Positions 1 to 12,339 of a stretch of DNA of 64,000 bases are shown here, in pieces. A program made the position numbers and the translations under genes. The notes under the pieces are model-generated. The model was not told where the DNA came from, made no database searches, and was given only the letters and a program-made list of their open reading frames with translations. How positions within the stretch are numbered: position 1 is the stretch's first letter; each line of letters starts with the position of its first letter. Source of the stretch: Polytrichum commune (Eukaryota > Streptophyta > Polytrichopsida > Polytrichales > Polytrichaceae); contig OX485803.1 in assembly GCA_950295325.1 (NCBI GenBank), positions 45,647,554-45,711,553 on the forward strand, read 5' to 3'.

Positions 1-119
1 GTTTTGTGGGATTGACAGTATTCCATGGAATATTCCTATATATTTCCCACATTCAAGACCGTGGACTATTGTTAGTGTCACGGGACATTGTTATGGATCT
101 TAATAATCTTATGAACATG

Positions 120-470
120 AACCTCCTAAGTACACCAAGTATTGTATTTAATGTCATATGATATTTAATGTCATTGTGATAACCTTTCTAATGACACTTC
201 TTGTGAATAAGTATTGTCACTCCAACTTACACTTTTGTAGTTAAACACTTACAAGTTTTAGTACAATCTACATCCTAACATTTCTATAGATAATATATCA
301 TCATAAATGATTGACATTGGATGAAAAACCGCTTAGTAAATACCCATAATTACAACATTGTAAATCTATAATGCCCAAAGTTTTTTTACAAGGAATAACA
401 AATAATGCTCGTGTTAGTGACACTAGACATGCAGTTTACGATTAGTATTGAGCAAGAAAAATAAAATTGG
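120..470 (+). repeat. Repeat, second copy at 4290-4665
   Basis: ACACCAAGTATTGTATTTAA through TATAATGCCCAAAG and GACACTAGACATGCAGTTTA align in order with 4290-4665. No ORF of note. Confidence 0.65.
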
Positions 471-559
471 CTACACTAAATACAATATTTTGTGTAGCAA
501 ATATGATCTATTTGAGTTTTTGGTGTCAAGAACTTGACATGATCACATGCCATGTCAAA

Positions 560-910
560 AGCAAGCTTGTTATCTACCCCCCCCCCCCCTCCTTTCCTAC
601 TACACTAAATAGTCATATTCATGTCATATTAGTGTGGGCCATTATAATCCTCTAGAGCCCAAACGATTTTCAACCCACACCAAACATCTAATTCAACATC
701 AGTGTAGACCACACTAATTATTGATCTAAGAAACTGATGTGAGTTAGTCTTTTATTTTATATAAGGTGTTGGTTGGATGTCTCAAGAAAGAATGAAGGGA
801 AGACCTAGGGGGGGTTCTAAATCCACGTTATTTCCACCCTGACTCGACAATTTGAGTGGCCCACATTAAGTTTCTACCCACACTAATTTATAACACTAAT
901 TAGTGTGGTG
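560..910 (+). repeat. CTACACTAAATAG repeat family, copy 1 of 3
   Basis: TACACTAAATAGTCATATTC, CTCTAGAGCCCA, GTGTAGACCACACTAAT, CCACGTTATTTCCACC and an AATTAGTGTGGTG end. Other copies: 3415-3785 and 4075-4300. Starts beside a 14-base C run (577-590). Confidence 0.55.
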
Positions 911-924
911 TTTAATATTGCCTC

Positions 925-1002
925 GGGAGTGAAACAGTGACCAGTGTACCATGCGGAGGTTGAATTCATGTCCCGAAAGAGCAAACCAGATGAGCTACCT
1001 CC
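925..1002 (-). other. tRNA-like segment, possible SINE head
   Basis: On the minus strand GGAGGTAGCTCATCTGGTTT resembles a tRNA 5' end with a pol III box A, and about 40 nt on GTTTCACTCCC resembles a weak box B. About 78 nt, tRNA-sized, but D-arm and T-arm pairing are poor. A decayed tRNA-derived SINE is possible; not a tRNA gene. Confidence 0.25.
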
Positions 1003-1129
1003 AGAGAGGAGGAGTTGCCGACACTGACAAGCTTAAAGGTTGGTAAGTGTGATTATGTACCCGATTAGCATGCCATAACCGTGATTAGTGTCCCAAAGCA
1101 GGAGTACTTAATTAAGTACCATTGAGAGT

Positions 1130-1600
1130 AGACTGATTATCCCAATCAGTGAGGGGGGGAGGGCGGGCTAATAGTGAGTGTCGGAAATTAGTGAAGGCGA
1201 TACTAATTTAATTTCTCTACGTCATGAGATTAGTGCCACCAAAAGATCTAGGAAGCATTGTTTAGTGAAGGCGATACTAATTTAATTTTCCTACGTTATG
1301 AGATTAGTTCCACCAAAAGATCTAGGAAGCATTGTTCATCTTGATACTACTCATTGAAAGCACCAACATTGTTCATCATGACGTTGTTCACTAACAATCA
1401 TGTATTCACATATAGAGTTTTTTTAATCACTCTACAAGCACATCAGAGTACACACTAATATTCTTGAAATGTATAGAAAATGAGCATGTATTCATGAACT
1501 TAGTATCACGCAGTAAAAACTTTAGCCCTCGCCAACTTTGAGACTTGACAAAATAGTGCGTGTTCTGGAAATTACCACCACACCCACTAATGGAGATATT
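1130..1600 (+). repeat. Repeat related to 19820-20600, with internal 74-bp tandem duplication
   Basis: CACTCTACAAGCAC, GAAATGTATAGAAAATGAGC, CATGTATTCATGAACTTAGT and GAGACTTGACAAAAT recur at 19820-20600. Inside, 1188-1261 and 1262-1335 are tandem copies beginning TTAGTGAAGGCGATACTAAT; only one copy is present at 19820-20600, so the duplication is private to this copy. Confidence 0.65.
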
Positions 1601-2439
1601 TACTAATAATGTGGAATTGCGGGGTTGTGCCAAATGTGTGCGACGCCAATCTGCACCAACAACCTCCTAATAAGTTAGGGTTTATATGGTTGCTTCAACT
1701 GGCAAAAGAAAAGTAACCGCCTCCGCTCCGAAAGCTTCAAGAATCGGTCTCACCTTTGATTATTAGATAGTGCCTCTTGGTGGTTTTTTGGGGTGGGGGG
1801 GGGGTTCTTTTTGGTACAAATTGGAACTTGTATTTTATCACAAAAGGCGGTGTCTCATATGTATGTACCATAGCATACACATGGGGCTCAAAACGTGGAG
1901 AGCCATCCTCAAGCTTAGCACAAGCGTACGAAAGAAGGCCACCCACAATATAAGTTAGAATAGTCGATTCATCATTCGGGAGGCCCGTGTGGTGGGTACA
2001 CATGTACGCATGCAACCCATGCACCAACCTTTCTTGGAGGCCGGTGTAGGGACACCACTTCACATGTTTGCCGGCTCATCTTATGACACCAAAGGAGGTG
2101 ACGCCCCCATTTCTTTTTCTTTCTCTTCTACTCCTCCTTTTTCCGTCTTCTTTGTATGACCCCTTATTTACCACACGACTTCACCTCATACCGAGCGGCA
2201 AAGACAAGAGGTCCCCCGTTTACATTGCACCTAGCATTGGAGGAGATACTTCGTCGTGGTCTACTATTTCGGTGGGAGTAGTTTAAGTTTTCTTTCATTT
2301 GGCCCCCGCTTTAGTTTCATAAGTTTTTTTGAGTATGGCAGTTGGCCCTAGGATAGCTAAAACCTGGTGCAGCCAATCAAAGCCATGTAGGTTGCGTACT
2401 TAGTTGTCCTCAGAACAGGCTGGCATTCTAGTAGTATTA

Positions 2440-2833
2440 GAGCATCCTCAGTCGGTCTAGGTAAAGCTCACTGCAAACCAAAACCTATCTTTTGACTGAC
2501 CTAAAATTAGAAACTGAAATTACCATCATTAGAAGCACACCTAAATAAACGTGAGATATTTCTCAAGAAAAAAGAATTGTAAAAATTTGACGTAGGTGAA
2601 ATCCCTCATTGAAAACACCACATTTTCAAAATTTAGAGGGAGTGCACCAAATCTTGCTTAAAAATGGAAAGATCCTCCCACACTCCCTCCAAATTTTTGA
2701 CATTTAGAGGGAGTGTGGGAGGATCTTTCCATTTTTAAGCAAGATTTGGTGCACTCCCTCTAAATTTTGAGCATTTTAAGCAAGATAGGTCTTGGTTTGC
2801 AGTGAGCTTTACCTAGACCGACTGAGGATGCTC
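2440..2833. mobile_element. Foldback MITE, PIF/Harbinger (Tourist)-like, with TTA target duplication
   Basis: Outer inverted repeats of 52 bp (2440-2491 and 2782-2833) differ at one base and start GAGCATCCTCAGTCGG. Flanks are TTA at 2437-2439 and 2834-2836, the duplication typical of PIF/Harbinger elements. A second, inner inverted repeat of about 67 bp (2628-2694 and 2705-2771) is almost perfect, so transcripts would fold into a long hairpin. About 136 nt (2492-2627) on the left are unpaired. No ORF. Near-identical arms suggest a recent insertion compared with other repeats here. Confidence 0.88.
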
Positions 2834-3414
2834 TTAGCTAGGCTTGGTGACTGTGGTTGGGTTTAAGGTGGCCAAATTGGATTGCCACATCGGCACGGCA
2901 GTTGAAAGTGAGGCCGGTTGAAACCTCACTAGCTAAACTCCCCCATGTTCAATTAAAACTAGGTGAGCGAAAGTTAGGTGGGAAGGGGGAATTAGTATAG
3001 TATGTTTTACACACATGCCAAGTGGTCACAAATGTTTTTAATGATTTATTGTGGTCATGGTCGGCAATCTAAAGACCATGATCAAGAGAAATACATGTCA
3101 CGTTTTAAAAGCCTTGATCACACACGTCATAGTGTAAAGTGGACTTAGACTGGGACGTAGTGGATTTTTAAAATAATTTTATTTTAATAATGAATACCAA
3201 AAAAAATTCAAAACCGACTTAACACACACTTTATGCAACCCATGCATCTAACTTTTTTTATCATCTAGTTCAAGGACACGTTACATGTTTTTAAAGTCAT
3301 CTTCTTTCAAAAAAGGTGACATGCACGGGTCACTTCATTTTTATTATTTTACTTTATCTTCTAGTGCAAATGAAATGAATGCAAGAACAACTAAACAACA
3401 AATGCTCAAGGATC

Positions 3415-3785
3415 CAAAGTACACTAAATAGTCCTATCACTATGGGTCGCAGTAAATTTCTAGAGCCCACGCTAACCCTCGTGATGATTACTAATGTGGG
3501 CCACACTAGATTTCAACCCACTATGTTATTCTCGTAGAAAAGTAGCAAGTGCGATATTGATTAATTTTTCTAAAAAAATTAATATGGGTGGTTCTTTTGT
3601 TCTGTGTTGTTTTTGTCATGTAACTAATAACGAGTGTATTGGTTAGAAGTCTTCATAAAGCCCAAGGTCTTGGACCCACGTTATTTTCACATAAACTAAA
3701 AAAAATAGTGTGACCCATGCTAATTATGTCCCCGCTAATTTCCACCTACACTTATAAGATTGTGTAGTGTAGCTCTATGATCATC
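3415..3785 (+). repeat. CTACACTAAATAG repeat family, copy 2 of 3
   Basis: ACACTAAATAGTCCTATCAC, TTCTAGAGCCCACGC, GTGGGCCACACTAGATTTCA, CCCACGTTATTTTCAC, GATTGTGTAGTGTAG. Confidence 0.55.
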
Positions 3786-4074
3786 TTGAGAAGAAAGACA
3801 TAATGAATAATATATTTATATGAGTTCCATATATTAAGAGGAGAATGGTGACGACCTTGATTTGAATTTGCCGATCATCTCATGATTGGAACCATCAACC
3901 ACCTTATAGACAATTTGGAGACAACTCTTTCATTTTTGGTCATAGTTTATTGGCCTTGTATTGTAGTTGTGGATCATTGTTGTGCTTGTCATGAATGCAC
4001 CTTGTCCCCATTTATCCCAAAAACTAAAGCCAAAAATAAGAAGGAAAAGCTACATCCATCAACTACACCCCAAC

Positions 4075-4300
4075 TATACTAAATAGCCCTATTCGGTTGG
4101 CTACAACAATGCTCTAGAACCCACATTAACACTGACCCACACCAAATCTAGGGTTCAAATATAGTGTGGACCACATTACGACTTAGAGAAAGACCTAGGA
4201 AATCCGGTTTGCATTATTTCCACCCAAACTAGACAATTAGTGTGGTTCATATTAATTTCCCACCGACTCTATAAGAAGACTATATAGTATACTACACTAA
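4075..4300 (+). repeat. CTACACTAAATAG repeat family, copy 3 of 3
   Basis: TACTAAATAGCCCTATTCGG, GCTCTAGAACCCACATTAAC, AGTGTGGACCACATTACG, GCATTATTTCCACCCAAAC. Confidence 0.55.
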
Positions 4301-4665
4301 ATATTGTATTTAAGTATTATGGTATTTTATTTTGGTCACTATGATAACTTCCCTCATGACATTTCTTAAGAATAAGTTTACAAGTATTGTTAGCCCAACT
4401 TACGTTTGGTTCATCCACTTTTAGTTTGGTGCATTATGAATCCTAACATTTATGTAAAAATACATTGTCATGGATAATTTAAATATGGATGGAAAACCAC
4501 TTAAAGTAAGTGACAATAATTGCAACATTATAAATCTATAATGCCCAAATGTAATAAAAGGAATATTTTCACTAGAAATGATAGATAAGTTAGTTTTACA
4601 TTTAGTGTTAGGGACACTACACAAGCAATTTACCATTAGTTTTGAGCAAGACAAATAGAACATAA
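4290..4665 (+). repeat. Repeat, second copy of 120-470
   Basis: CTACACTAAATATTGTATTT, CTTAAGAATAAG, ATAATGCCCAAATG and GGACACTACACAAGCAATTT match the first copy. The minus ORF 4421-4669 lies within it. Confidence 0.65.
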
Positions 4666-5226
4666 CCACGGGTAGGTCACTTAGTGCATTTTAAAAACGA
4701 CGTGCGGCATAATATAGAGAGGATTAAAATCATTTGAAATAAAAATTATAAAGGAATTCCAAATAATGAAGGGGCCATTAAATGTAGACAATCCCATTAT
4801 AAGTAAGTTAGTGGACATAAAATGTGGGCGATTATTTTTTTGTAAAATTAATATAGGGGTTGAAGATAAGGATCCTAGAAGGTATGTTTAGTATGTTTGC
4901 TATGGTCTCCTATGTGTTTTCTTCATAACTTTGTTTGCAATGATATTACAGTTTGCACCCTTCTTTGTTTCCATGGTTTCCCTTAACACTCGTCAATGCG
5001 TTAGGAAGTAGATTAGCTTTTATTACTTAAAAGGAATGTAGAGTACAAAAAATTGCAGTGACTTGGACAATATAAGTAATGGAAGGGTGCAAACAAATGG
5101 GCCATTTTTGAAATTTAAGTAATTATAGGGAGGCTTTAATTCAACCCTTGAAGGTAAATAACCCCAAAACAAAAAACCCCCAGCCGCACGTGGTGCACAA
5201 AAATGCCTTAGAGTGACCTACCCGTG

Positions 5227-5409
5227 AACATAACGTTATTCAAATCCATTAGAGTGTTTTGTGGGACTGACAACATTTCATGCAGTATTCCTGGATACTC
5301 CCCACATTCAAATTGAATGTGAGTTTAAATGTGGGGAACATCTGGGAATACTATGTAGAATATTGTTAGTCCCACAAACATTGTTATGGATTTGAATGAT
5401 GTTATATTT
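5227..5409. mobile_element. Small foldback element (~183 bp)
   Basis: The two halves are imperfect inverted repeats along almost the whole length: ATTCAAATCCAT, TTTGTGGGACTGACAA and CCCCACATTCAAA on the left are matched in reverse on the right. The left half also resembles window bases 1-115, so this is a member of a family with another copy at the window's left edge. Confidence 0.65.
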
Positions 5410-6044
5410 TGGTGATGCTAAATGCAATATTAGTATAGTGATCACCCTCGACTCACTCCATACTTTTCAAAACACAAATAAAATATGTTGGTAGGATGCA
5501 CAACATGGTTGTTGTTTCTAAATTGTGTGAATCTACATGGGCACTCAAGCCATGTTCTTACATTAGTGACCATTGACCAAAGCCACTGCTTTTCTAAAAT
5601 TCTTCATCACTTGAGAAATGAGTGGTAGTTGCTTGTTTCACACAAGGTCACCAAAAACAAACGTGACCATGGGTGAACATGTTACTAAAAATAGATGAAA
5701 AAATGATCTGAAAGTCACATGGAATGTTGCATGTCCATAAAGTGGATAATGTTTGGTGGTCAGCCGAATTTTGCAGCAAGATAACCCAAATAACCGTCCC
5801 AACGAAAATGAAGGCGACCATGTCAAGAAAGATTTTTCTTTTTTTCTTTTTTTGTGGGTAAGTTTTATACTTTGAAACATCCAATTTTGAGCAATTGTGT
5901 ATGTTTAAGAAATTTATACATTTAATTTTCATCAAGTATACTACGTCTAGTCTAAGTCCGTGACCAAGGCTTTTAAGAGGTGATGTAGGTTCTCTCCACC
6001 ATGATCTTCAAACTGTTGACCATGACCATGAGGATCACTACGGG

Positions 6045-6384
6045 GCTAGATCACATCTTCATTCGGCTGGGCCCCACCCCTCCCATGCCTCCTTCACATC
6101 CTGGTCTTCCTGCCCGCATTTGCGTGGGAACACTTCCTCGTTGGGAACCCATGTGATAATACCCGGTCACTTAAACCATTAATCTCCTTTGGCATGTGAA
6201 GGAACTCTGTCAATCAGCTTGGGAATAAAGAAAGTGATGTCAACTTGAATATTTGTAATTTTAACCTGGTCATGTCACATTGGTTCCCAATGAGGAACAA
6301 TTCCCACGCAAGTTTGGATAGGAAGACCAAGCAATGAAGGAGGCATTGGGAGGGTGGGCTAGCCAAATGAAGATGTCATCTAGC
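6045..6384. mobile_element. Foldback element with ~115-bp arms
   Basis: Left arm (6045-6165) GCTAGATCACATCTTCATT through CCTCGTTGGGAACCCATGTG pairs with the right arm (about 6268-6384). Arms differ at roughly one base in five, so it is older than the element at 2440. No ORF; a short spacer of about 100 bp separates the arms. Confidence 0.7.
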
Positions 6385-7260
6385 TCGAGGCACGAGGATC
6401 CCACGTCATATTTTATTTTTTCTCATGGCCCTCGATCGGTCGCATGTGTAAAATGGCCCTTTCGGAAGGCACTTCTCCTAAGCTTCTAAGTACTTAAGTG
6501 GTGAAAGTCTTCTTGAGAAATGGCTTTGAATGTCAGGCTTACTACAGAGGGTAGGTGTGAGTAATAAAACCCTAAGGGCATCAGATGCATATATAAAAGC
6601 ACCATGCATGGGTTGCCAACTCCACATTAACACACTTATTACTCGGGTTCTGGGTTTCAGTACTGTTAAATTAAAGAGGGCCCGATCCCATTGTCAACGA
6701 CCCGGGTCAGTAATTTGTGAAAGGACTTTCAAAGAGAACAAGTTGCTTCCATAAGTTGGTCCACTCCCCGAAGTCGGTCTTCGAGTGTTGGCTATAAAGA
6801 GAATCCTTAAACAATTAATGCACATTCATGGCACTTTTCATTATGAAAAGTTTTCATTTTGAAAGACTCCATGCATGGGTCATATCATTTAGAGTATGCA
6901 AATGTCCTTGCAACAAAGACCATTAGAAATCCCCCATCATGTCACTTTCAAAATGACACGGGACGATACGATACTCGCTTATAAGCATGCCCACACTTAC
7001 AGGCACTTACTATATAGCAGGGGCCATTCTTAGCTCCAATTTGGCCAATGCGAGCCATGGGATGTAACCAATGTTGGTGGAACTAGTTCACTAATGGGCG
7101 ATATCAATAGGTGTGGGTGGGCTATTGGAGTTTATCTCATGCTAGAATCTAGGGGGCTAGTTGTCGGTCCCACTAAGCCCAACCTCCGAGCTGAAGAATG
7201 TTGTGGTCTAGGCTAATCCAATAAACAATCATACAGAGGGGGATGTTCTCTTCCTCCCAA

Positions 7261-7462
7261 CGACACTGAATATGATATTCAATGTCACTTAATATTCGGA
7301 GTTGCACGCTCCTGTATCTTTCTACCATTGATGTATTATTTTACCAAGTGAAGATGTTAATATTCTATAACGTCCAAATAACAAAATGAGATATGCAGTA
7401 AACAATCATAGCGTTGAGTAATTCCAAATACTAAGTGACATCAAATATCATTTCTAGTGTAG
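7261..7462. mobile_element. CACTA-end MITE, ACACTAAATATGATATT family
   Basis: Left end ACACTGAATATGATATTC and right end, read in reverse, CTACACTAGAAATGATATTT are inverted repeats that go on with TGTCACTTA. About 200 bp, no ORF. Related copies with the same ends lie at 18275-18834 and 48830-49050. Confidence 0.65.
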
Positions 7463-8090
7463 TTTTTTTTGGGGGGGAAGGTGATCCCATAACCCGTTGG
7501 TTTCGGGCGACCCCCATAAACGTTTGGAGGGTGTCATCGAGTTATCGATGTATGGCCATGAAGATTACATTGAGGACAACATTGATTATGCGATTAATCT
7601 CCTAGATCCAAATGTGTTGCAGTTTGTACTTCCATTGTCAAGACAATTAGGATGCTTTAGAAGGCCACCGTCATGAGGCCAATATCCTCGGCACATTCTA
7701 TGTTTGTAGAGACATGGACTTGCTTGAACAATGTGCCATCCGGAGTTAAGGATCACTCCACGTAAAATTGAAAATGATGTGGATGAGCACTTCCACGATT
7801 ACCCCCGGGTTGGGCCTCATTGGGATTTTTTAAGTTCGTCTCCAATATGGTCATATGTGTGTTAGTGTTGGCCACCTATATGATGGTCCCCTTGGATGTA
7901 TGAATTGACTTTAACTAACATTTAGACAATTCTAATTTTTTGGCCAATATCGAACTAAACTGCCTCCATTTGCCCGCTTTAATATCTCCACTAAGGTGCC
8001 AAGTATTTGTGCACATCATGTCCATGTTCTTGAAACATACCATCACTTACATAGTCTCTACATGGCGATCACAAATTACAACACTTGAAG

Positions 8091-8502
8091 CACTACACTA
8101 GAAAGGATATTTGATGTTTGATTATATTCAATGTTGTTACCACCCTACCATGTTCAGCATTATTTTCCAATTCCTTGATAATTAATGTTAGACATAAATG
8201 TGCCACTACCTTCCTTACTTCCACCTCCCTTCCTATGAAGCATGGATTTCACTGGACTTGTGATTTTAGGGATGGCGCCCCACTTCCTGCTCGCTAATCT
8301 CTTGTTTGCCAAAGTTGATGACATTTTAGGGTTGTTGTCAACTAACACTAAATTCAAACATGTAACTTCCACATTTTACCATTGTTGATATTCAGTGTAT
8401 GAGTTTACATGTAATGTTACATACTTTGATAGGGTTATTGACATTTAGTGAATGCGTTCGTGTTTAGTGTATCAAACACTAAATATCCTTTTTAGTGTAG
8501 TG
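8091..8502. mobile_element. CACTA-end non-autonomous element, copy 1
   Basis: Starts CACTACACTAGAAAGGATAT and ends, in reverse, CACTACACTAAAAAGGATAT. CACTA termini are the hallmark of the EnSpm/CACTA superfamily, though no transposase and no clear 3-bp target duplication are seen. An inverted copy of the same element lies at 48470-48803. The minus-strand ORF 8160-8372 lies inside and is not recognised. Confidence 0.7.
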
Positions 8503-9099
8503 TTCACACTTCGAAAAATTACTTGCTTATTTATGAAATCATCACAATTTTGGAATTACCTATATACTAGTCATTTGTGTTCAATGAATACAATGTGTCT
8601 ACCTAAGCTCTTCAACATTGGAATGTTTGTATTTTTGCGCACTTCATTCTCAAATCTCACATGTGTGATTTGTTTACCATTTGATTTGTCTAGCCTACAT
8701 TTGTTCATTTGTTGTTTCTTGCATTGCCATTACATCATAGACATGCTTGCGACAACCTTGTTTGGGGTTCTCCCACTCTCCTATATCATTTCCACAATCC
8801 ACAATATTTCATTATTTTTACCACAATAATAAATACAAGAATTCTTATTTTAACGTGGTTGTAATTCAAATGCATGAAGAAAGTTATCATTTCAAATGTT
8901 ATGGTTAGGGCTTAAGGTAATTTGCATGGGTGCATGTAAGTGTCAATACATGTCATGGTCGTATTTGTCATCATTTAAAATTTCATTCTTCTTGGTTTTG
9001 TTTCGGGCAATATGAGCATAATGGGTAACCCTTGAAAATAAAATAAACCTCCACATTCGTTAGAAATTTCAAATGAGGTTGTTTTTGGGCCCATTCCAT

Positions 9100-11100
9100 G
9101 GTAATGGGATATACTCCATGGCCATAGAACACCCTAAACATGAGCAAGTTTTAACATGAACTTGCTCATGAAATAACATTCCCCTTTCAAATGTCAATGC
9201 AATGTTGTGTGAAATATTTTAATGTTTTAGAATGATAGTTTGTCATAAGTGATTGATGCATCATTTAAATCTTTATTGATCGGCTATTGAGGGTAATTCA
9301 CTTTCTTTCAATTGATAAAATTTAAGCATTTCAAAAAATCAATTGAATTACTCAAGTGAATTTTTAGAGTATGGATGTGGTATAGTAAAAGGATGTGGAT
9401 GAAAAATTGTCAAAATGATGAACCCTAAATTTAGATATATGCATATATGGGTGTGTTCCAACTTGCTATCACATTGTCCAACTTGATCCTTGAGCTTGCA
9501 TGTTTGTGTGTACATTGGTGGAACATTGTTATATATATATATATAGACACACATGCACACACACAAGACTTTGGTGTTGGTAAGATGACCTCCAAGCCTA
9601 GGCCCTAATGAATAATGCTAGGTAAGGCTTGTTGGGCCTACTCAAGAAAATGTCAAGCTTGGAATCATGGTGGGCTGGGGTGAATCAACATCAAGACTGC
9701 AATAACAAGACCAAAATAATTTGAACGATGAAAGTCTAATAAGGGTGGTTTACACTAGGGTTCAAGACCAAAGAAACTAAAAAATGGAACGATCCTAGTG
9801 ATTGAGAGAATTTTTTTATATCCAAGGAGTTTACACTAGGGTTCAAGACCTAAATATGAAATGAATGAACTGGTTTGAATGTGGTAACACTTTTCCACAC
9901 AAATTTGGGTGGTTCCCACTCAAGGGAAATCCTTTATGTGACATATGTTCCTACAACATGGCGTCCAAGTGTAGACATGTAATCCAAACTATTTCTTTTG
10001 AGTTGTTCTTAGCCTTTGTATTTAAAAAGAAGAACCACATCTCGTAAACACTTTAGGAGCACTACAACTGAATTTTTATTGGAGATGTATTCCACAAAAA
10101 TGTATGAATACCGTTGTAGTAATGTCTTAAAAGTAATGTCAAGGTTCACAACGTTGTGTGGTGTGTGAAGCATTATACGTCTTTCCCCCATTACCATGTA
10201 TCTATGTGTCGTTGTGTAAATATGACAAGTAGTAATAACCCACGTATGTGTGAATGAGCAATTTACGTTTCATACATTACTAGACCTCACATCGGCATCG
10301 TGTAAATGTGTAATTCAATAACACAAACAATGTGCGGTCATGAAGTAATTTAGGTCCCTCAAATTACCACACCTCACATTGTCATAGTGTAAATATTTAA
10401 GGCAGTAAGATCACCATGTGCGGTAATTAAGATCCATAAAAATATGGCCCTCAATGATGCAGGCCCATAATAAGTCTGTAGTTGGCAATATTCCAAGGCC
10501 CACACGATCATTATCACCAAGGAGCTATCAAATTCAATCATTTACAGTTTTGACCCAATCACCCTAGCCATAGTCGTTTATTTGCAGATTTGGGCAAACC
10601 AACCCATACACTCGTTCCTTGTTGGACTTCAAGGAACCAATGTACATGTTTGTTTCACCCTAGCTGTCGTTTGCATGACTGCTTCAAGTTCTTACAGTCG
10701 TTCCAAATGACTGGTTACTTGTTGTTGTCATCCTTGGATGTTCTAAAAACTCCACTTTCCTACTAGTGGATCCCATTAGTGGTGAGAAGCGGTACCATAG
10801 GCCCATTACTTTAGCGTGATCACACACTATCCCAAAAGGTGTCCTACTCCCCCTTGGAGATTCCCACTAGAGTTACATGTGGCGGTTGAAAAGACTTTCC
10901 CTCATCCTATAATAAAGATGACTCCTTATTATGGCTTATACCCTTTGTAGTACACGGTAGGAGGTCATTTCATGGATAAGCCTCTCAAGTAATGAGAGAT
11001 CTTTCCATTACTTCAACTGCATTATAAGTGCATTATGAATATAATAATGGGTGAACGGAGGCTAAGGACATGTACCATCAGCACTCTTAGATTCGTAACA
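9100..11100. other. No gene seen; short AT dinucleotide run only
   Basis: AT-rich, no recognisable ORF. A short (AT)n at about 9532-9546 and two copies of TTTACACTAGGGTTCAAGAC (9749-9769 and 9829-9849) are the only local structures noticed. Confidence 0.5.
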
Positions 11101-11109
11101 CCCAATGAT

Positions 11110-11365
11110 GTTAAGGTATGTGGGTGGTATTTGGCTCAATTTTCATGCTCTCCACTGCAACTTCTATCGATTAGATTCACACAACAAAACTCATGTTGCA
11201 TTAACAAATCTATAATGAAACATATGCAAATATCGGATTGAAAATTGGACTTTCCCTTAATTAGTTATGGTTATTGGAAGTGCATGTTTTGTTGATTTCT
11301 TAACTAGAAGATACATAGGTTCTCCCAATTGTGTTCACTGTTGAGTGCATAGTTAATAATTAACA
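11110..11365 (+). repeat. Repeat with inverted copy at 50645-50892
   Basis: Landmarks AAGGTATGTGGGTGGTATTT, GATTAGATTCACACAACAAA, GGAAGTGCATGTTTTGTTGA, CAATTGTGTTCACTGTTGAG. All recur in reverse at 50645-50892. Confidence 0.65.
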
Positions 11366-11516
11366 TTTGAAGACGTAGTCCAATCTCTTTCAAACATGTC
11401 TCCTTATGATGTTTATTGTTTGATCCTCACCGAACCACATACCAATCAAATCTAGGGGTCCAATTAAAAAAAATCGAGCCACTTAAGACCCATCTGCATC
11501 CCAAATGAATCTCAAT

Positions 11517-11536
11517 GTGTGTGTGTGTGTGTGTGT
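11517..11536 (+). repeat. (GT)10 microsatellite
   Basis: Ten GT units, no gene nearby. Confidence 0.95.
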
Positions 11537-12339
11537 TGGGTGGGGGAAGGGAACTTGATGTAAATCAAAAGAGAATTTGCAAAAGAAGAAGAAGAACGGT
11601 GGACCTTGTTTCCCTTGTATAGAACCTAGAAACTTAATAGGAAAAAATATGAGGTTCACAAAATTTGTTTGACATGGATTGAAAGAAATCTCATAAAAGA
11701 GGGTGCCAACTATAAAGGAGATTTTGAAAAATAATGTAAGTTAAACTAGAAGTAACATTGGGGAGTTTTCAAGGGGGGAGATATGTACATACACCTAAGC
11801 AAACCCTAGGATGACAGCAACATGTATACGGATCAACGTTGTAGAGTTTAGTATTTAGACAATGTGAAGTTTTGATGATGTGGCTCAGTGTTGTGGCTCA
11901 TTGAGGGAGAGGTCTTGAAAGGTTAAGGGTTTGCATACCTCAACAAAACGAAGAAGAAGAAAAGGGTGGATGCTATTGTTTTCCACATCTCAAGCATCTT
12001 TGAAAGCTTCCAAAGTTTGTGCATGAATATCTCTTGGTGTACACCTCAAGCAAAGAGTTGCAATTGTTCATTCTCCTCACCTCAAATGTCATTACGAATT
12101 TCTTGTTTTAAACTCATAAGATAATGACGCAATTCACCTTATAAGTTCATAAAACTCGTCACAAGACTACCGTAGTTCTCTAGCAGTTTTGGCACCTTTC
12201 TGCCTAATAATGAATCAAAGTGCCAAAGTAAGTTAGGCAGTCCATAAAATAATATCTCAAAACTGGGCAAATTCAAAAAGAAATTTAAAATGTGTTAAAC
12301 ATTCATCCAAGTCATTTCTATAATTCATGGATGGTTTTT

